A stretch of 64,000 bases of DNA from an uncultured Clostridia bacterium (GCA_934281605.1 CAKQXD010000008.1:1-64000); one strand, 5' to 3'; numbered from the stretch's first letter, positions 15,690-23,661 are shown. Notes: generated by a model not told the origin, from the letters alone. A program made the numbers and translations.

Positions 15690-16964
15690 ATGAAAAAAGT
15701 GTGGAACATTATCAGAAAAATTATCGTGTGGGCGATCGTCGTATTCTCGCTGGGCATGATGGCATTCACCATTATTTCCGTCACGACGTTCGACCGTGCG
15801 GACCGCAGCGTATTTGGCTACAGCGCGTTCATCGTACTGTCGGATTCCATGAAGGCTACGGACTTTGATGCAGGAGACCTGGTTCTCATCAAGGAGACCG
15901 ATCCCAGCACATTAAAGGCAGGCGACATCATCTCGTTCCAGTCGCCGGATGAATCCAACTACGGCGAAATCGTGACTCATAAAATCCGTGAAGTCACAAC
16001 GGATGACGAAGGAAATCCAGGATTCATCACTTACGGAACAACGACTGATTCCAACGACCAGGGAATCGTCACCTATAATCTGGTAATCGGAAAATATCAG
16101 GGACATATTCCGAACGTAGGAACTTTCTTTAACTTCCTCAAAACCGTACCGGGGTATTTCATCTGTATTTTCACACCGTTCTTCATCCTGATCCTGGTGC
16201 AGGCAAGAAACAGCATCAAGCTGTTCCGCAAGTACAAGAAGGAGCAGGTGGAAGAAATCCAGGCAGAAAAGAAATCGCTGGAAGAAGAACGGGCCAAATC
16301 GCAGGAGATGATGGAACAGCTGATGCAGATGCAGCAGGCTATGGAGAAAAATGGCGGCACGCTTCCGCCGGAATACCTGGCTCAGATGCAGGCGTCTCAA
16401 TTTGCAAAGCCTCCGGCTGACGTTTCTGATACTGCAAAGAGCTCTGCCGACATTCCGAAAGCTGCGCCGCAGCCTGAGCCTCAGAATCCGGCTCCGGCAG
16501 ACGTTACGCCAGCGCAGGCGGCATCGGCACAGTCGACCGCAGCGCAGGAAGCTCCGATAGCACCGGTAAGGTCAGAAAGACCGCAGGCTCAAGCACAGCT
16601 GCAGAGAACTGGTGCACCACAAAGACCAGTCACACCGGCAGCCTCGCCGCGATCGACAGCTCCGATCCCACCAGTAAGACCGGAAGCACCGAAACGGACT
16701 GTGACACCAGATATGTCGCACAGACCGGCGGCTCCACAAAACCCGGTAACGCCGCCACCGGCCACTGCTCCCGTACATCCGGCTCCTGCCCCTCGGCAGA
16801 ATCCGGCCCCGGAAGCCCCGACAAGGCCGGCATCTGCCGCGCCGAAGCACCCAGCGCAGCCAGCTTCGCAGCAGAGACCTGCTGTACCGGCAAGATCAGC
16901 CAGCAGAGCAGGATTCGACGTCCGGTCCGTCGCCAGGGAAAAGAATGACCTGGAACAGAAATAG
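15690..16964 (+). CDS. SipW-type signal peptidase with long C-terminal tail
   Basis: Residues 1-175 form an ER-type (S26B) signal peptidase: a first helix (about 10-33), the catalytic Ser in LSDSM (Ser53), His97 in THKI where bacterial type enzymes have Lys, an acidic pair near 120-123, and a second helix (about 152-172). Such SipW enzymes cut TasA-like precursors. Unusually, about 250 more residues follow. First comes a coiled coil rich in Glu, Lys and Met (about 185-225), then a long Pro-Ala-rich low-complexity region with repeated PVTP, AAP and RPA words. By topology this tail is cytoplasmic. B. subtilis SipW lacks it. It may organise the secretion site or bind regulators. The gene is 41 bases after the two-lobed protein and before its substrates. 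Confidence 0.8.
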   Translation: MKKVWNIIRKIIVWAIVVFSLGMMAFTIISVTTFDRADRSVFGYSAFIVLSDSMKATDFDAGDLVLIKETDPSTLKAGDIISFQSPDESNYGEIVTHKIREVTTDDEGNPGFITYGTTTDSNDQGIVTYNLVIGKYQGHIPNVGTFFNFLKTVPGYFICIFTPFFILILVQARNSIKLFRKYKKEQVEEIQAEKKSLEEERAKSQEMMEQLMQMQQAMEKNGGTLPPEYLAQMQASQFAKPPADVSDTAKSSADIPKAAPQPEPQNPAPADVTPAQAASAQSTAAQEAPIAPVRSERPQAQAQLQRTGAPQRPVTPAASPRSTAPIPPVRPEAPKRTVTPDMSHRPAAPQNPVTPPPATAPVHPAPAPRQNPAPEAPTRPASAAPKHPAQPASQQRPAVPARSASRAGFDVRSVAREKNDLEQK

Positions 16965-16992
16965 ACTCAAATAAATACACCTTAAAAAGACC

Positions 16993-17084
16993 CTCCGCTC
17001 ACCACCCGGTGAGCGGAGATCAAAGGGCACGAACTGTCGAAGCTTTGCAGAAAAGCATAAATCGACCGCGCCTTTTGATCTCCG
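16993..17084 (+). promoter_or_regulatory. Double-hairpin RNA element, copy 1
   Basis: Stem 1: CTCCGCTCACC (16993-17003) with GGTGAGCGGAG (17008-17018). Stem 2: the strand CGGAGATCAAAGGGC starting at 17014 pairs with GCGCCTTTTGATCTCCG (17068-17084). The two stems share bases 17014-17018 and so compete. No T-run follows. Three more copies with changed but still pairing bases lie before the next substrate genes. A further CCTCGAA/TTCGAGG hairpin lies between this copy and the start codon. Confidence 0.75.
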
Positions 17085-17174
17085 AGAGGGAGAAGCTCCT
17101 CTCCTCGAATCTCTGGAAAAATTTCGAGGGGGGGGTACATCGCACATCGTTATTTAAAATGGAGGAGCAAAACT

Positions 17175-18350
17175 ATGAACGAAAGCACGAAAACGAAAAA
17201 AGCACTCCGAGGCAGTCTGTTCGCATTATTCTTATGCATCGTACTGCTCATCGGAACGACCTTCGCTTGGTTTACAGACACTGCAAGTACAGGCGTAAAC
17301 AAGATCCAGGCTGGGAATCTGGATGTGGAGCTGGAATACAGCCATGACATGGTAAAGTGGCAGGCGGCAAACGAGAATACTCAGATGTTTAATGACGACA
17401 CTCTTTGGGAGCCGGGGCACACAGAGGTTGTATATCTCCGTGTAAAGAATGCAGGAAATCTGGCACTGAAATACAATATAGCTACAAACTCTTATGATAT
17501 GGAAAGAGGAAAAAATGCTGCTGGTGATTTGTTCTATATTGATCAATATCTGAAGATCGGTACCGTGCAGACAAATGCTGCTTTTGCAAACCGCGAAGAA
17601 GCGATTGCAGCAATCGCTGATACAGAGAAGACAATAGCAAAAGAAACTCCGATCAGTAAAGATTGGACTGTTCTGAAGGCTGGCGAAAAGAGTGCGCCAA
17701 CTGCGGTTGTTCTCTATATGCCGACTACAGTTGGTAATGAAGCGAACAATGTTCAGTCTTGGCGTAAGCCTTCACTGAAAGGACTCGGACTGGTTGTAAA
17801 TGCAACTCAGGCAACTGTGGAATCTGATAGCTTCAATAATACATATGATGAAAACGCTGCAACGACGCTTTCAACAGTAAGTTATAGTTCAGGACAGCAT
17901 AACATTACTGGAAAAATTCAGGCAAATGGCAGTTTTGGTGCAGTTCAGGCTGAGGGAACAGCTCAGTTTACCATAGATGCTGACGTCTATGCTGTGTACA
18001 ATAATGGCGGTGCCATGGCTGTTGAAGCTGGTGGAACCAGTAGGGTTATCATCAATGGAGGAGACTTCCGTCAGGTAGGAGTACCGAAGGATGATTCTGC
18101 ATGCGATTTGATTTATGCAACGGACAGTGCGACTATCGAGATCAAGGGTGGAACTTTTAAAGCCGTTAAACCTGCCAATACTCTCAATGTTAAGGACACA
18201 GATAGAGGTAGTGCGAAAATTATCGTTAAAGGCGGATCTTTCTACAAATATGATCCTTCCAATCCTACACTGGGGGATAATGAAGTCTTTGTAGCTGCTG
18301 GCTATCATGTAGAAAAGAGCGGTGACTGGTATAAGGTAGTTGCTGATTAA
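17175..18350 (+). CDS. SipW-dependent surface protein, mosaic paralogue 1
   Basis: A 391-residue secreted protein. The first 45 residues, ending in the AWFTDTASTG box, are identical in three neighbouring genes and form the special signal peptide recognised by SipW. A TasA/camelysin-like beta domain follows (about 46-225; typical words are WEPGHTEVVYLRVKNAGNLALKYNI and SDSFNNTYDENA). A right-handed beta-helix-like stretch follows (GGDF, KGGTF, KGGSF turns, about 245-360). The end (YDPSNP...VAAGYHVE...WYKVVAD) is shared with the next two paralogues. The ribosome binding site is GGAGGAG. It probably forms part of an extracellular fibre or displays an adhesive domain on it. The upstream leader contains double-hairpin copy 1. 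Confidence 0.8.
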   Translation: MNESTKTKKALRGSLFALFLCIVLLIGTTFAWFTDTASTGVNKIQAGNLDVELEYSHDMVKWQAANENTQMFNDDTLWEPGHTEVVYLRVKNAGNLALKYNIATNSYDMERGKNAAGDLFYIDQYLKIGTVQTNAAFANREEAIAAIADTEKTIAKETPISKDWTVLKAGEKSAPTAVVLYMPTTVGNEANNVQSWRKPSLKGLGLVVNATQATVESDSFNNTYDENAATTLSTVSYSSGQHNITGKIQANGSFGAVQAEGTAQFTIDADVYAVYNNGGAMAVEAGGTSRVIINGGDFRQVGVPKDDSACDLIYATDSATIEIKGGTFKAVKPANTLNVKDTDRGSAKIIVKGGSFYKYDPSNPTLGDNEVFVAAGYHVEKSGDWYKVVAD

Positions 18351-18391
18351 GAAAAAATCATTAGCTGATTCAAATAATGTAATGCTAATAG

Positions 18392-18474
18392 TTCCGCTCA
18401 CCGATAGGTGAGCGGAAAGTAAAGGACATATTACCACATAAAATCGCGATGGATACTGTGTCCTTTACTTTCCG
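18392..18474 (+). promoter_or_regulatory. Double-hairpin RNA element, copy 2
   Basis: Stem 1: TTCCGCTCACC (18392-18402) with GGTGAGCGGAA (18407-18417). Stem 2: CGGAAAGTAAAGGACA (18413-18428) with TGTCCTTTACTTTCCG (18459-18474), a perfect 16 bp. The stems overlap by five bases. The distance to the next start codon is 44 bases. Confidence 0.85.
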
Positions 18475-18518
18475 ATAAAAAGATATTGTATTAAGAAATG
18501 TGAGAAAGGAAGAAGCAA

Positions 18519-19724
18519 ATGAACGAGAGCACGAAAACAAAAAAAGCGCTCCGCGGCAGTCTCTTTGCATTATTCTTATGCATCGTACTGCTGATCGGAA
18601 CGACATTCGCATGGTTCACGGACACTGCAAGCACAGGTGTGAACAAGATCCAGTCCGGTAAGCTGGATGTGGAACTGCAGTACAAGGACGGTGACACCTG
18701 GAAAAATGCAGAAGGACAGACTTTGGATTTTCAGAAAGCTGAAAAAGGAGCCGGAGAGGAAATCCTTTGGGAACCGGGATGCACGTACAAACTGCCGGAA
18801 ATCAAAGTTGTTAACAACGGAAACCTGGCACTGAAGTACAAACTGGAAGTGACAGGAATCGAAGGTGATAAAAAGCTGAATGAAGTCATCGACTGGACGA
18901 TTGCTGGTGGTGAATTAGATGCGGAGAAGCCTTTGGCAGCAAGTGCATCGTCTGATCCGATGACGATTCAGGGACACATGCAGGAATCTGCAGGTAACGA
19001 ATATCAAAATCTGTCCATTGAAGGCATCAGCATTACTGTATATGCAACCCAGGATACAGTTGAAAACGACAGCTTTAATAATCAGTATGATAAGAACGCA
19101 ACTTATCCGGTGAAGTCAGCCAATGAGCTGAAAGAAGCGCTTGCTAACGGTGGCAGTGTTTCCGTATCGAAGGATATTAAGACAGATAATATTGGTGATA
19201 CGGCTGCAGATCGTGTGATTATTTCAAATCCGACGACGCTGAATTTAGATGCAAAGATCGTAAGCCCGGATGACATGGGGAATAACAATACGAATTTCTG
19301 TGCGTTGATTGTTGATGCGAATACGACGATCAATGCGACTGCAAATGGTGGTATTGATACAGGCAAAAATGGCGGATATGCAATCAATGTTCGCAAGGGC
19401 GCAAATCTGACGATCAACAATGGCTACTATTACGGTGGCGGTACTGCGGTTCAGGTACAGGAAGGCACACTAACGATCAACGGCGGTACCTTTGCCTGCG
19501 AGCCGTTCGGCGCTCCATATGGTTACAACTTCCTCATCAACTGCGTGGACTCCGCTTACAAAAATGGAACTGCAAAAGTTATCATCAAAGGTGGTACATT
19601 CATTAACTTCAATCCTTCCAATAACTCCGCAGAAGGAGCAGGAACGAGCTTCGTAGCTGACGGCTACACTGTGAAGTCTGAAGTAAAAGGTAATGATACT
19701 TATTATACTGTAGTAAAGAAATAA
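18519..19724 (+). CDS. SipW-dependent surface protein, mosaic paralogue 2
   Basis: A 401-residue secreted protein. It has the same first 45 residues as its neighbours, and the DNA of this segment is nearly identical. A TasA-like domain (about 46-195; IKVVNNGNLALKYKLEVTGI and ESAGNEYQNLSIEGI) is followed by a beta-helix-like region with TINATANGG, TINNGYYYGG and TINGGTF turns (about 225-335). The common C-terminal module is GGTFINFNPSN...FVADGYTV...YYTVVKK. The middle is unrelated in detail to paralogue 1, giving a constant-variable-constant layout. The start follows AGAAAGGAAGAAG. No cell-wall anchor is visible, so retention would be through fibre assembly. Confidence 0.8.
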   Translation: MNESTKTKKALRGSLFALFLCIVLLIGTTFAWFTDTASTGVNKIQSGKLDVELQYKDGDTWKNAEGQTLDFQKAEKGAGEEILWEPGCTYKLPEIKVVNNGNLALKYKLEVTGIEGDKKLNEVIDWTIAGGELDAEKPLAASASSDPMTIQGHMQESAGNEYQNLSIEGISITVYATQDTVENDSFNNQYDKNATYPVKSANELKEALANGGSVSVSKDIKTDNIGDTAADRVIISNPTTLNLDAKIVSPDDMGNNNTNFCALIVDANTTINATANGGIDTGKNGGYAINVRKGANLTINNGYYYGGGTAVQVQEGTLTINGGTFACEPFGAPYGYNFLINCVDSAYKNGTAKVIIKGGTFINFNPSNNSAEGAGTSFVADGYTVKSEVKGNDTYYTVVKK

Positions 19725-19739
19725 ATTTGCTTACACATA

Positions 19740-19813
19740 TTCCGCTCACCGGTGGTGAGCGGAAAGGAAAGAATATTTTACTGGATAATTAGTATGGTAT
19801 TCTTTCCTTTCCG
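19740..19813 (+). promoter_or_regulatory. Double-hairpin RNA element, copy 3
   Basis: Stem 1: TTCCGCTCACC (19740-19750) with GGTGAGCGGAA (19754-19764). Stem 2: CGGAAAGGAAAGAATA (19760-19775) with TATTCTTTCCTTTCCG (19798-19813), a perfect 16 bp of different sequence from copy 2. It starts 15 bases after the preceding stop codon. Confidence 0.85.
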
Positions 19814-19879
19814 AAGGGAATTGCGTATTGGATTAGATTTACTTTATGGAACGAAATCTAAGAAAGGAAGAAGAAGCAA

Positions 19880-20983
19880 ATGAACGAGAGCACAAAAACG
19901 AAAAAAGCACTCCGCGGCAGTCTCTTTGCATTATTCTTATGCATCGTACTGCTGATCGGAACAACATTCGCATGGTTCACGGATACTGCAAGCACTGGGG
20001 TGAACAAGATCCAGTCTGGTAAGCTGAAAGTTGGACTTCAGTACAAAGATACTGATGGTAACTGGAAGGATGCAACTAAGACAACTTTGGACTTTGTAAA
20101 AGCTAAGGATGCTAAAGATGAAGCAATTTTATGGGAGCCTGGTTGTACTTATGAATTACCACAAATCAAAGTTGTAAATGAAGGTAATTTAGCTCTGAAA
20201 TATGTTATTAAAGTAACTGGAATTCAGGGTGATGCTAAGTTGAATGAAGTAATTGACTGGACTGTAGATGGTAATGCATTAGATAAAGATCAAACGCTGT
20301 TAGCTAATAAAGAATCTGATCCAATGACAATCAAGGGACATATGCAGGAGTCTGCAGGTAACGAATATCAGGATCTGTCGATTGATGGAATCACCATTAC
20401 TGTATATGCAACGCAGGATACAGTTGAAAGCGACAGCATTGATAATCAGTACGATAAGGATGCTCAGTACACTGAAACAATCGCAGAGGGCAAAACTTTT
20501 ACAAGTGGTACCCATACTATCAACACTGGTGTTACTGCAACTAAAGCTAATGCGATTGCTGTAAAAGCAACAGGTTCTAGCACCAATGTGACAATCACTG
20601 GAGGAACCTTTAACGGTGGTTCTGGTGGAAATAATCAGTGCATCCACGTTGCCAATGGTGCAACTGTTACGATCAAGGATGGCACATTTACAGTTGGTGG
20701 AGATGCTAAGGGCGAAGGAAACTCTGTTATTGAGAGCAATGGTGGAAATATCATCATCGAAGGTGGATTTTTCCAGACAGACTATTCTTGGAGAGGTTTC
20801 TATTATGTTCTGAATCAGCAGAACAATAACCCGGGAACAATCACTGTTAAGGGCGGTACATTCGTAAATTACGATCCAAGCAAGGGTGATGATAACCTGG
20901 GTGGAAACTTCGTAGCTGACGGCTATAAAGTAGTTTCCGAAACTCACGGATCCGATACTTGGTACAAAGTCGTTGTAAAATAA
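19880..20983 (+). CDS. SipW-dependent surface protein, mosaic paralogue 3
   Basis: A 367-residue secreted protein with the identical 45-residue N-terminus and AWFTDTASTG box. The TasA-like domain (about 46-195) is close to paralogue 2 (SDPMTIKGHMQESAGNEYQDLSI). It is followed by a threonine-rich beta-helix-like region with VTITGGTFNGG, VTIKDGTF and IIEGGFF turns, and the shared end GGTFVNYDPSK...FVADGYKV...WYKVVVK. Between about 20040 and 20330 the codons are visibly more AT-rich than in the flanking signal and middle regions, which suggests recombination between cassettes of different origin. Ribosome binding site AGAAAGGAAGAAG. Confidence 0.8.
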   Translation: MNESTKTKKALRGSLFALFLCIVLLIGTTFAWFTDTASTGVNKIQSGKLKVGLQYKDTDGNWKDATKTTLDFVKAKDAKDEAILWEPGCTYELPQIKVVNEGNLALKYVIKVTGIQGDAKLNEVIDWTVDGNALDKDQTLLANKESDPMTIKGHMQESAGNEYQDLSIDGITITVYATQDTVESDSIDNQYDKDAQYTETIAEGKTFTSGTHTINTGVTATKANAIAVKATGSSTNVTITGGTFNGGSGGNNQCIHVANGATVTIKDGTFTVGGDAKGEGNSVIESNGGNIIIEGGFFQTDYSWRGFYYVLNQQNNNPGTITVKGGTFVNYDPSKGDDNLGGNFVADGYKVVSETHGSDTWYKVVVK

Positions 20984-21014
20984 GATGTAACAATCAAATT
21001 ATCAAGATTTCAAT

Positions 21015-21085
21015 TTCCACCCGCCTTTTGGCGGGCGGGAATCAAAGGGCACAGAGCGCGAGCGGTTTGTGTGCCTTTTGATTTC
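21015..21085 (+). promoter_or_regulatory. Double-hairpin RNA element, copy 4
   Basis: Stem 1 is CCACCCGCC with GGCGGGCGG around TTTT (about 21015-21040, one A-C mismatch), a sequence quite different from copies 1-3 but in the same place. Stem 2 starts inside its 3' arm: GGAATCAAAGGGCACA pairs with TGTGCCTTTTGATTTC (21070-21085) with two G-U pairs. The start codon of the next gene is 26 bases downstream. Confidence 0.75.
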
Positions 21086-21111
21086 TGAAAATAACAGAAG
21101 GAGATTCTGAT

Positions 21112-22530
21112 ATGAAACGGAGCAGTACAACGAAAAAAGCTCTTTTTATAAGTACGTGTGCATTGTTGTTCAGCCTGCTGATGATGGCTGGCAGTACCTT
21201 TGCATGGTTCACAGACAGCGTCAGCACCGGCAGCAACAAGATTACGACCGGATCGCTGGACGTGCAGCTTTTGCATCAAAATCAGCATGTGGACAGCAGC
21301 GAAAAGGTGACGCAGAGCACGCTTTTGTTCACCGATAAAGATGGAAAAGCGATAAACTGGGAACCGGGCGCGGCGGCATACGAAAACTTTACAGTAAAAA
21401 ACAACGGCAATCTGGCACTGAATTACAGACTGGCGCTGGATCTGAACAACGCCAACACCATCGCCGGAACGGACAAATCCTTAAAGGATGTTTTAAAAGT
21501 CAAAATCGTGAAAGGCGGAGTGTCTGCATCAGACGTGAAGGAAGATGCGCTGAAGAATGCAACGAACTTTGCAGCGGTGACGGACGGACAGATCAACATT
21601 CCTGCAGCAGCAGGAGATGCCCGCGAGCAGAAGCTTGTCAAGGATGCAAAGAGCGCAACCTACGGAGTCATTCTTTACTGGCAGCCGGATCCGGAGCGCG
21701 ATTATGAGTATAACCTGACTAATTATCCAAACAAGGATTCCAATAACAATGAGAAGGATCTGACCAGCGATGGCAACGATCATCTTTCGATTGATCTGGG
21801 GATCAGCCTGGCGGCAACGCAGGCGATGGAAGAGGCGGACAGTGCTGGCAATACCTATGATCAGGGCGCGATTTACCCGGCGTCCAGCGCGGCGGAGCTG
21901 AAAGACGCATTAAGCAAGGCTGGCAAGGGCGATGTTGTGGAACTGACGGGAAATATTGCACTGGATTCGGATCTGAGCATCAGCAGGGATGTGACCATCA
22001 GAAGCACTGGCGGTGCGGTGATCTCCGGGGAATCCGTTGTGATCGGTTCGACCGCGGATGTGACGCTGCAGGGCATCACGTTCAAGTCGCCGAGGTCTTC
22101 GGGGAACAAGGGAATCAGCCTCAAGACTTCTGATTATGCCGGCAAGCTGGTTCTGGACAAGTGTACTTTTGAGGAGCCGCAGTGGAGCAGTCTCAAGATC
22201 GATGCAAAGGCTTCGGCCAGCGTTACCATAAAGAACTGCACGTTCGATGCATCCGGTACAGCGGCGGGTCATAAGTGTGATAAAGAATCGGATTCTTCTG
22301 CACTGGCGGATGGCGCACATCGGATCCTTTCCATTTCGGGAGCTTCGGGAACAGAGCTGACGATGACGGACAATACGTTTAAGGGGCTGGATAAATGCGA
22401 TGCTTCTTCGGCTGTTCTGATCAGCGGGATCACCGGAAGCGGACTGAGCGTGAAGGGAAATACAGCGGATACGCTTTCCAAAGTGAGTATCGGTGCGAAC
22501 GGAAGCACCAGCGGTTTTACGAAAAAATAA
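21112..22530 (+). CDS. SipW-dependent surface protein with beta-helix region, paralogue 4
   Basis: A 472-residue secreted protein, a more distant relative of the three preceding ones. Its N-terminus (MKRSSTTKKALFISTC...) has the same charged start, hydrophobic core and an AWFTDSVSTGSNKI box. A TasA-like domain covers about 45-250 (NWEPGAAAYENFTVKNNGNLALNYRL). Then comes a predicted parallel beta-helix (AELKDALSKAGKGDVVELTG, DVTIRSTGG, DVTLQGITF, SVTIKNCTF, about 260-460), as in pectate-lyase-fold adhesins. It lacks the GGTF-DPS-FVADGY ending of the others. The site is GAAGGAGATTCTGAT before ATG 21112. The gene body is richer in GC than paralogue 3. Confidence 0.8.
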   Translation: MKRSSTTKKALFISTCALLFSLLMMAGSTFAWFTDSVSTGSNKITTGSLDVQLLHQNQHVDSSEKVTQSTLLFTDKDGKAINWEPGAAAYENFTVKNNGNLALNYRLALDLNNANTIAGTDKSLKDVLKVKIVKGGVSASDVKEDALKNATNFAAVTDGQINIPAAAGDAREQKLVKDAKSATYGVILYWQPDPERDYEYNLTNYPNKDSNNNEKDLTSDGNDHLSIDLGISLAATQAMEEADSAGNTYDQGAIYPASSAAELKDALSKAGKGDVVELTGNIALDSDLSISRDVTIRSTGGAVISGESVVIGSTADVTLQGITFKSPRSSGNKGISLKTSDYAGKLVLDKCTFEEPQWSSLKIDAKASASVTIKNCTFDASGTAAGHKCDKESDSSALADGAHRILSISGASGTELTMTDNTFKGLDKCDASSAVLISGITGSGLSVKGNTADTLSKVSIGANGSTSGFTKK

Positions 22531-22548
22531 CGAGAGGACGTGTTACTG

Positions 22549-23256
22549 TTGAAAAGACGACAGAACAATTTCATAAAGGACGGGACGGCAGCGGAGTCTT
22601 CCGTGTGGAAGATGCTGCTCCCTTCGTTTCTGGGAATCATTGTCTGCACCATTTGTCTGGCGGGCATGACCTGGGCGTGGTTTACCAGCGGAGTGCAGTC
22701 GCAGTCCACGATAACGGCGGACGAGTATTCCCTCAACGAGACCATTACGCCGAAAGCGGGCGGTCAGGCATTAGAAAAGTCCAGTGAAGGAACTTATGCG
22801 CTGGCTGCCAATACGACGTATGTTGTAAAGGTAACGCCGACGGTGACGCCGCAAAGCGGAGGCTACTGCATCGTCAAGATCATTTCAGACGGCAGTGAGG
22901 CCAAGTATTATACGCAGTCACTGAATGCCAGCCAGGAATTTAACTTCCTGATTTCCAATGGCAGCAAGGCGGTTTCCTGTCAGGTGATTGCAGCATGGGG
23001 AACGCCGGATGCTTCGAAGACGGCGAATAATACGCTGCTGGGATCGGGTTCGACGATCACAGTCAATGGCGGTGCCCCAGCAGATGTTACACAGCCAGCA
23101 CAGGATTCGGTAAAATCCGACTCTAATAAGACGAACTCCGATTCCGATGCCTCCAATGCTGCAAAGGATTCCAACGTATCCAGCGGCAGCGATCAGAAAG
23201 ATGATGGTGCTGCGAATACGACCCAGAAGAGCGATCAGGAAACGACTGGGGAGTAA
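22549..23256 (+). CDS. Small SipW-dependent-type surface protein with Ser/Asp tail
   Basis: About 235 residues. A basic N-terminus and hydrophobic stretch end in GMTWAWFTSGVQSQSTI, a variant of the SipW-type signal box. A compact beta domain follows (about 65-170), then a tail very rich in Ser, Asp, Asn and Lys (about 180-235) that is probably unstructured. The start is uncertain: GAGAGG at 22532-22537 is followed by GTG 22540 (too close), CTG 22546 and TTG 22549; I prefer TTG 22549. It lies 18 bases after the previous stop without a double hairpin in between, unlike the four genes before it, and ends the operon. It could be a minor or capping subunit like TapA, but this is a guess from position. 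Confidence 0.65.
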   Translation: MKRRQNNFIKDGTAAESSVWKMLLPSFLGIIVCTICLAGMTWAWFTSGVQSQSTITADEYSLNETITPKAGGQALEKSSEGTYALAANTTYVVKVTPTVTPQSGGYCIVKIISDGSEAKYYTQSLNASQEFNFLISNGSKAVSCQVIAAWGTPDASKTANNTLLGSGSTITVNGGAPADVTQPAQDSVKSDSNKTNSDSDASNAAKDSNVSSGSDQKDDGAANTTQKSDQETTGE

Positions 23257-23385
23257 AGCGAGCTTGGAACCCTGCAATTAAGTAGTATTGCGCGACTTCC
23301 CTCAAGTCATAATTGACATTACAATCTGTTTGAATTATAATAACATTAACCAAAAGGGTGGTTATGTTCAAGTTGTTCACAACAC

Positions 23386-23421
23386 AAAAAACACCGAAGT
23401 GCGATTTTCGGTGTTTTTTAT
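23386..23421 (+). terminator. Intrinsic terminator of the SipW operon
   Basis: AAACACCGAA (23389-23398) pairs with TTCGGTGTTT, followed by a long T-run (TTTTTTATTTTTTG). The flanking A- and T-runs allow action in both directions, so it may also stop transcripts coming from the Gx gene. Between 23257 and 23385 nothing else is recognised. Confidence 0.9.
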
Positions 23422-23448
23422 TTTTTGATACCATAGGCTGGGAACGCT

Positions 23449-23498
23449 CCGGCACGTTTTTATGATTTTATCGCAGTATATTGGGGAAAAATCATAGT
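23449..23498. repeat. Flanking hairpin repeat, right copy
   Basis: Same orientation as the copy at 13810-13858. The first 22 bases and the last 12 are identical, with a different 16-base middle. The internal TATGATTTT/AAAATCATA stem is kept. It lies 28 bases after the operon terminator. Confidence 0.75.
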
Positions 23499-23515
23499 GA
23501 CGGGAGCAGGATTCG

Positions 23516-23661
23516 CGTAAGGATGAAAATCTGGAAATTATTAGGATGATTTTCATCCGAAATTGCGATCCGCCTAAAATAAGGATGATTGGATAAAAAA
23601 CCACCGCCTAAAACAGCCCGATTCATCCTTATTCCTGGTCCTCACGCGAATAAGGATGAAT
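23516..23661. repeat. GGATGA inverted-repeat cluster B
   Basis: GGATGAAAAT (23521-23530) pairs with ATTTTCATCC (23549-23558), and ATTCATCCTTATTC (23621-23634) pairs with GAATAAGGATGAAT (23648-23661), a perfect 14 bp. Single AAGGATGATT and GCCTAAAA words lie between. It is the same family as cluster A at 4380-4521, including CTGGAAAT in the loop. The remaining 100 bases to 23763 show only a C-rich stretch with repeated CCGAA and CCCG words. Confidence 0.7.

Noticed and set aside
16572..16980. Minus-strand frames opposite the SipW tail
   Set aside because: They mirror the low-complexity Pro/Ala-coding repeat and have no start signals.
16993..17018. First hairpins of the SipW-operon elements as ordinary terminators
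   Set aside because: None of the four is followed by a T-run, and the 3' arm is shared with a second stem, so simple termination does not explain them.
23516..23661. CRISPR-like array
   Set aside because: The repeated words alternate in orientation, differ in length and have irregular spacing; no cas gene is near.
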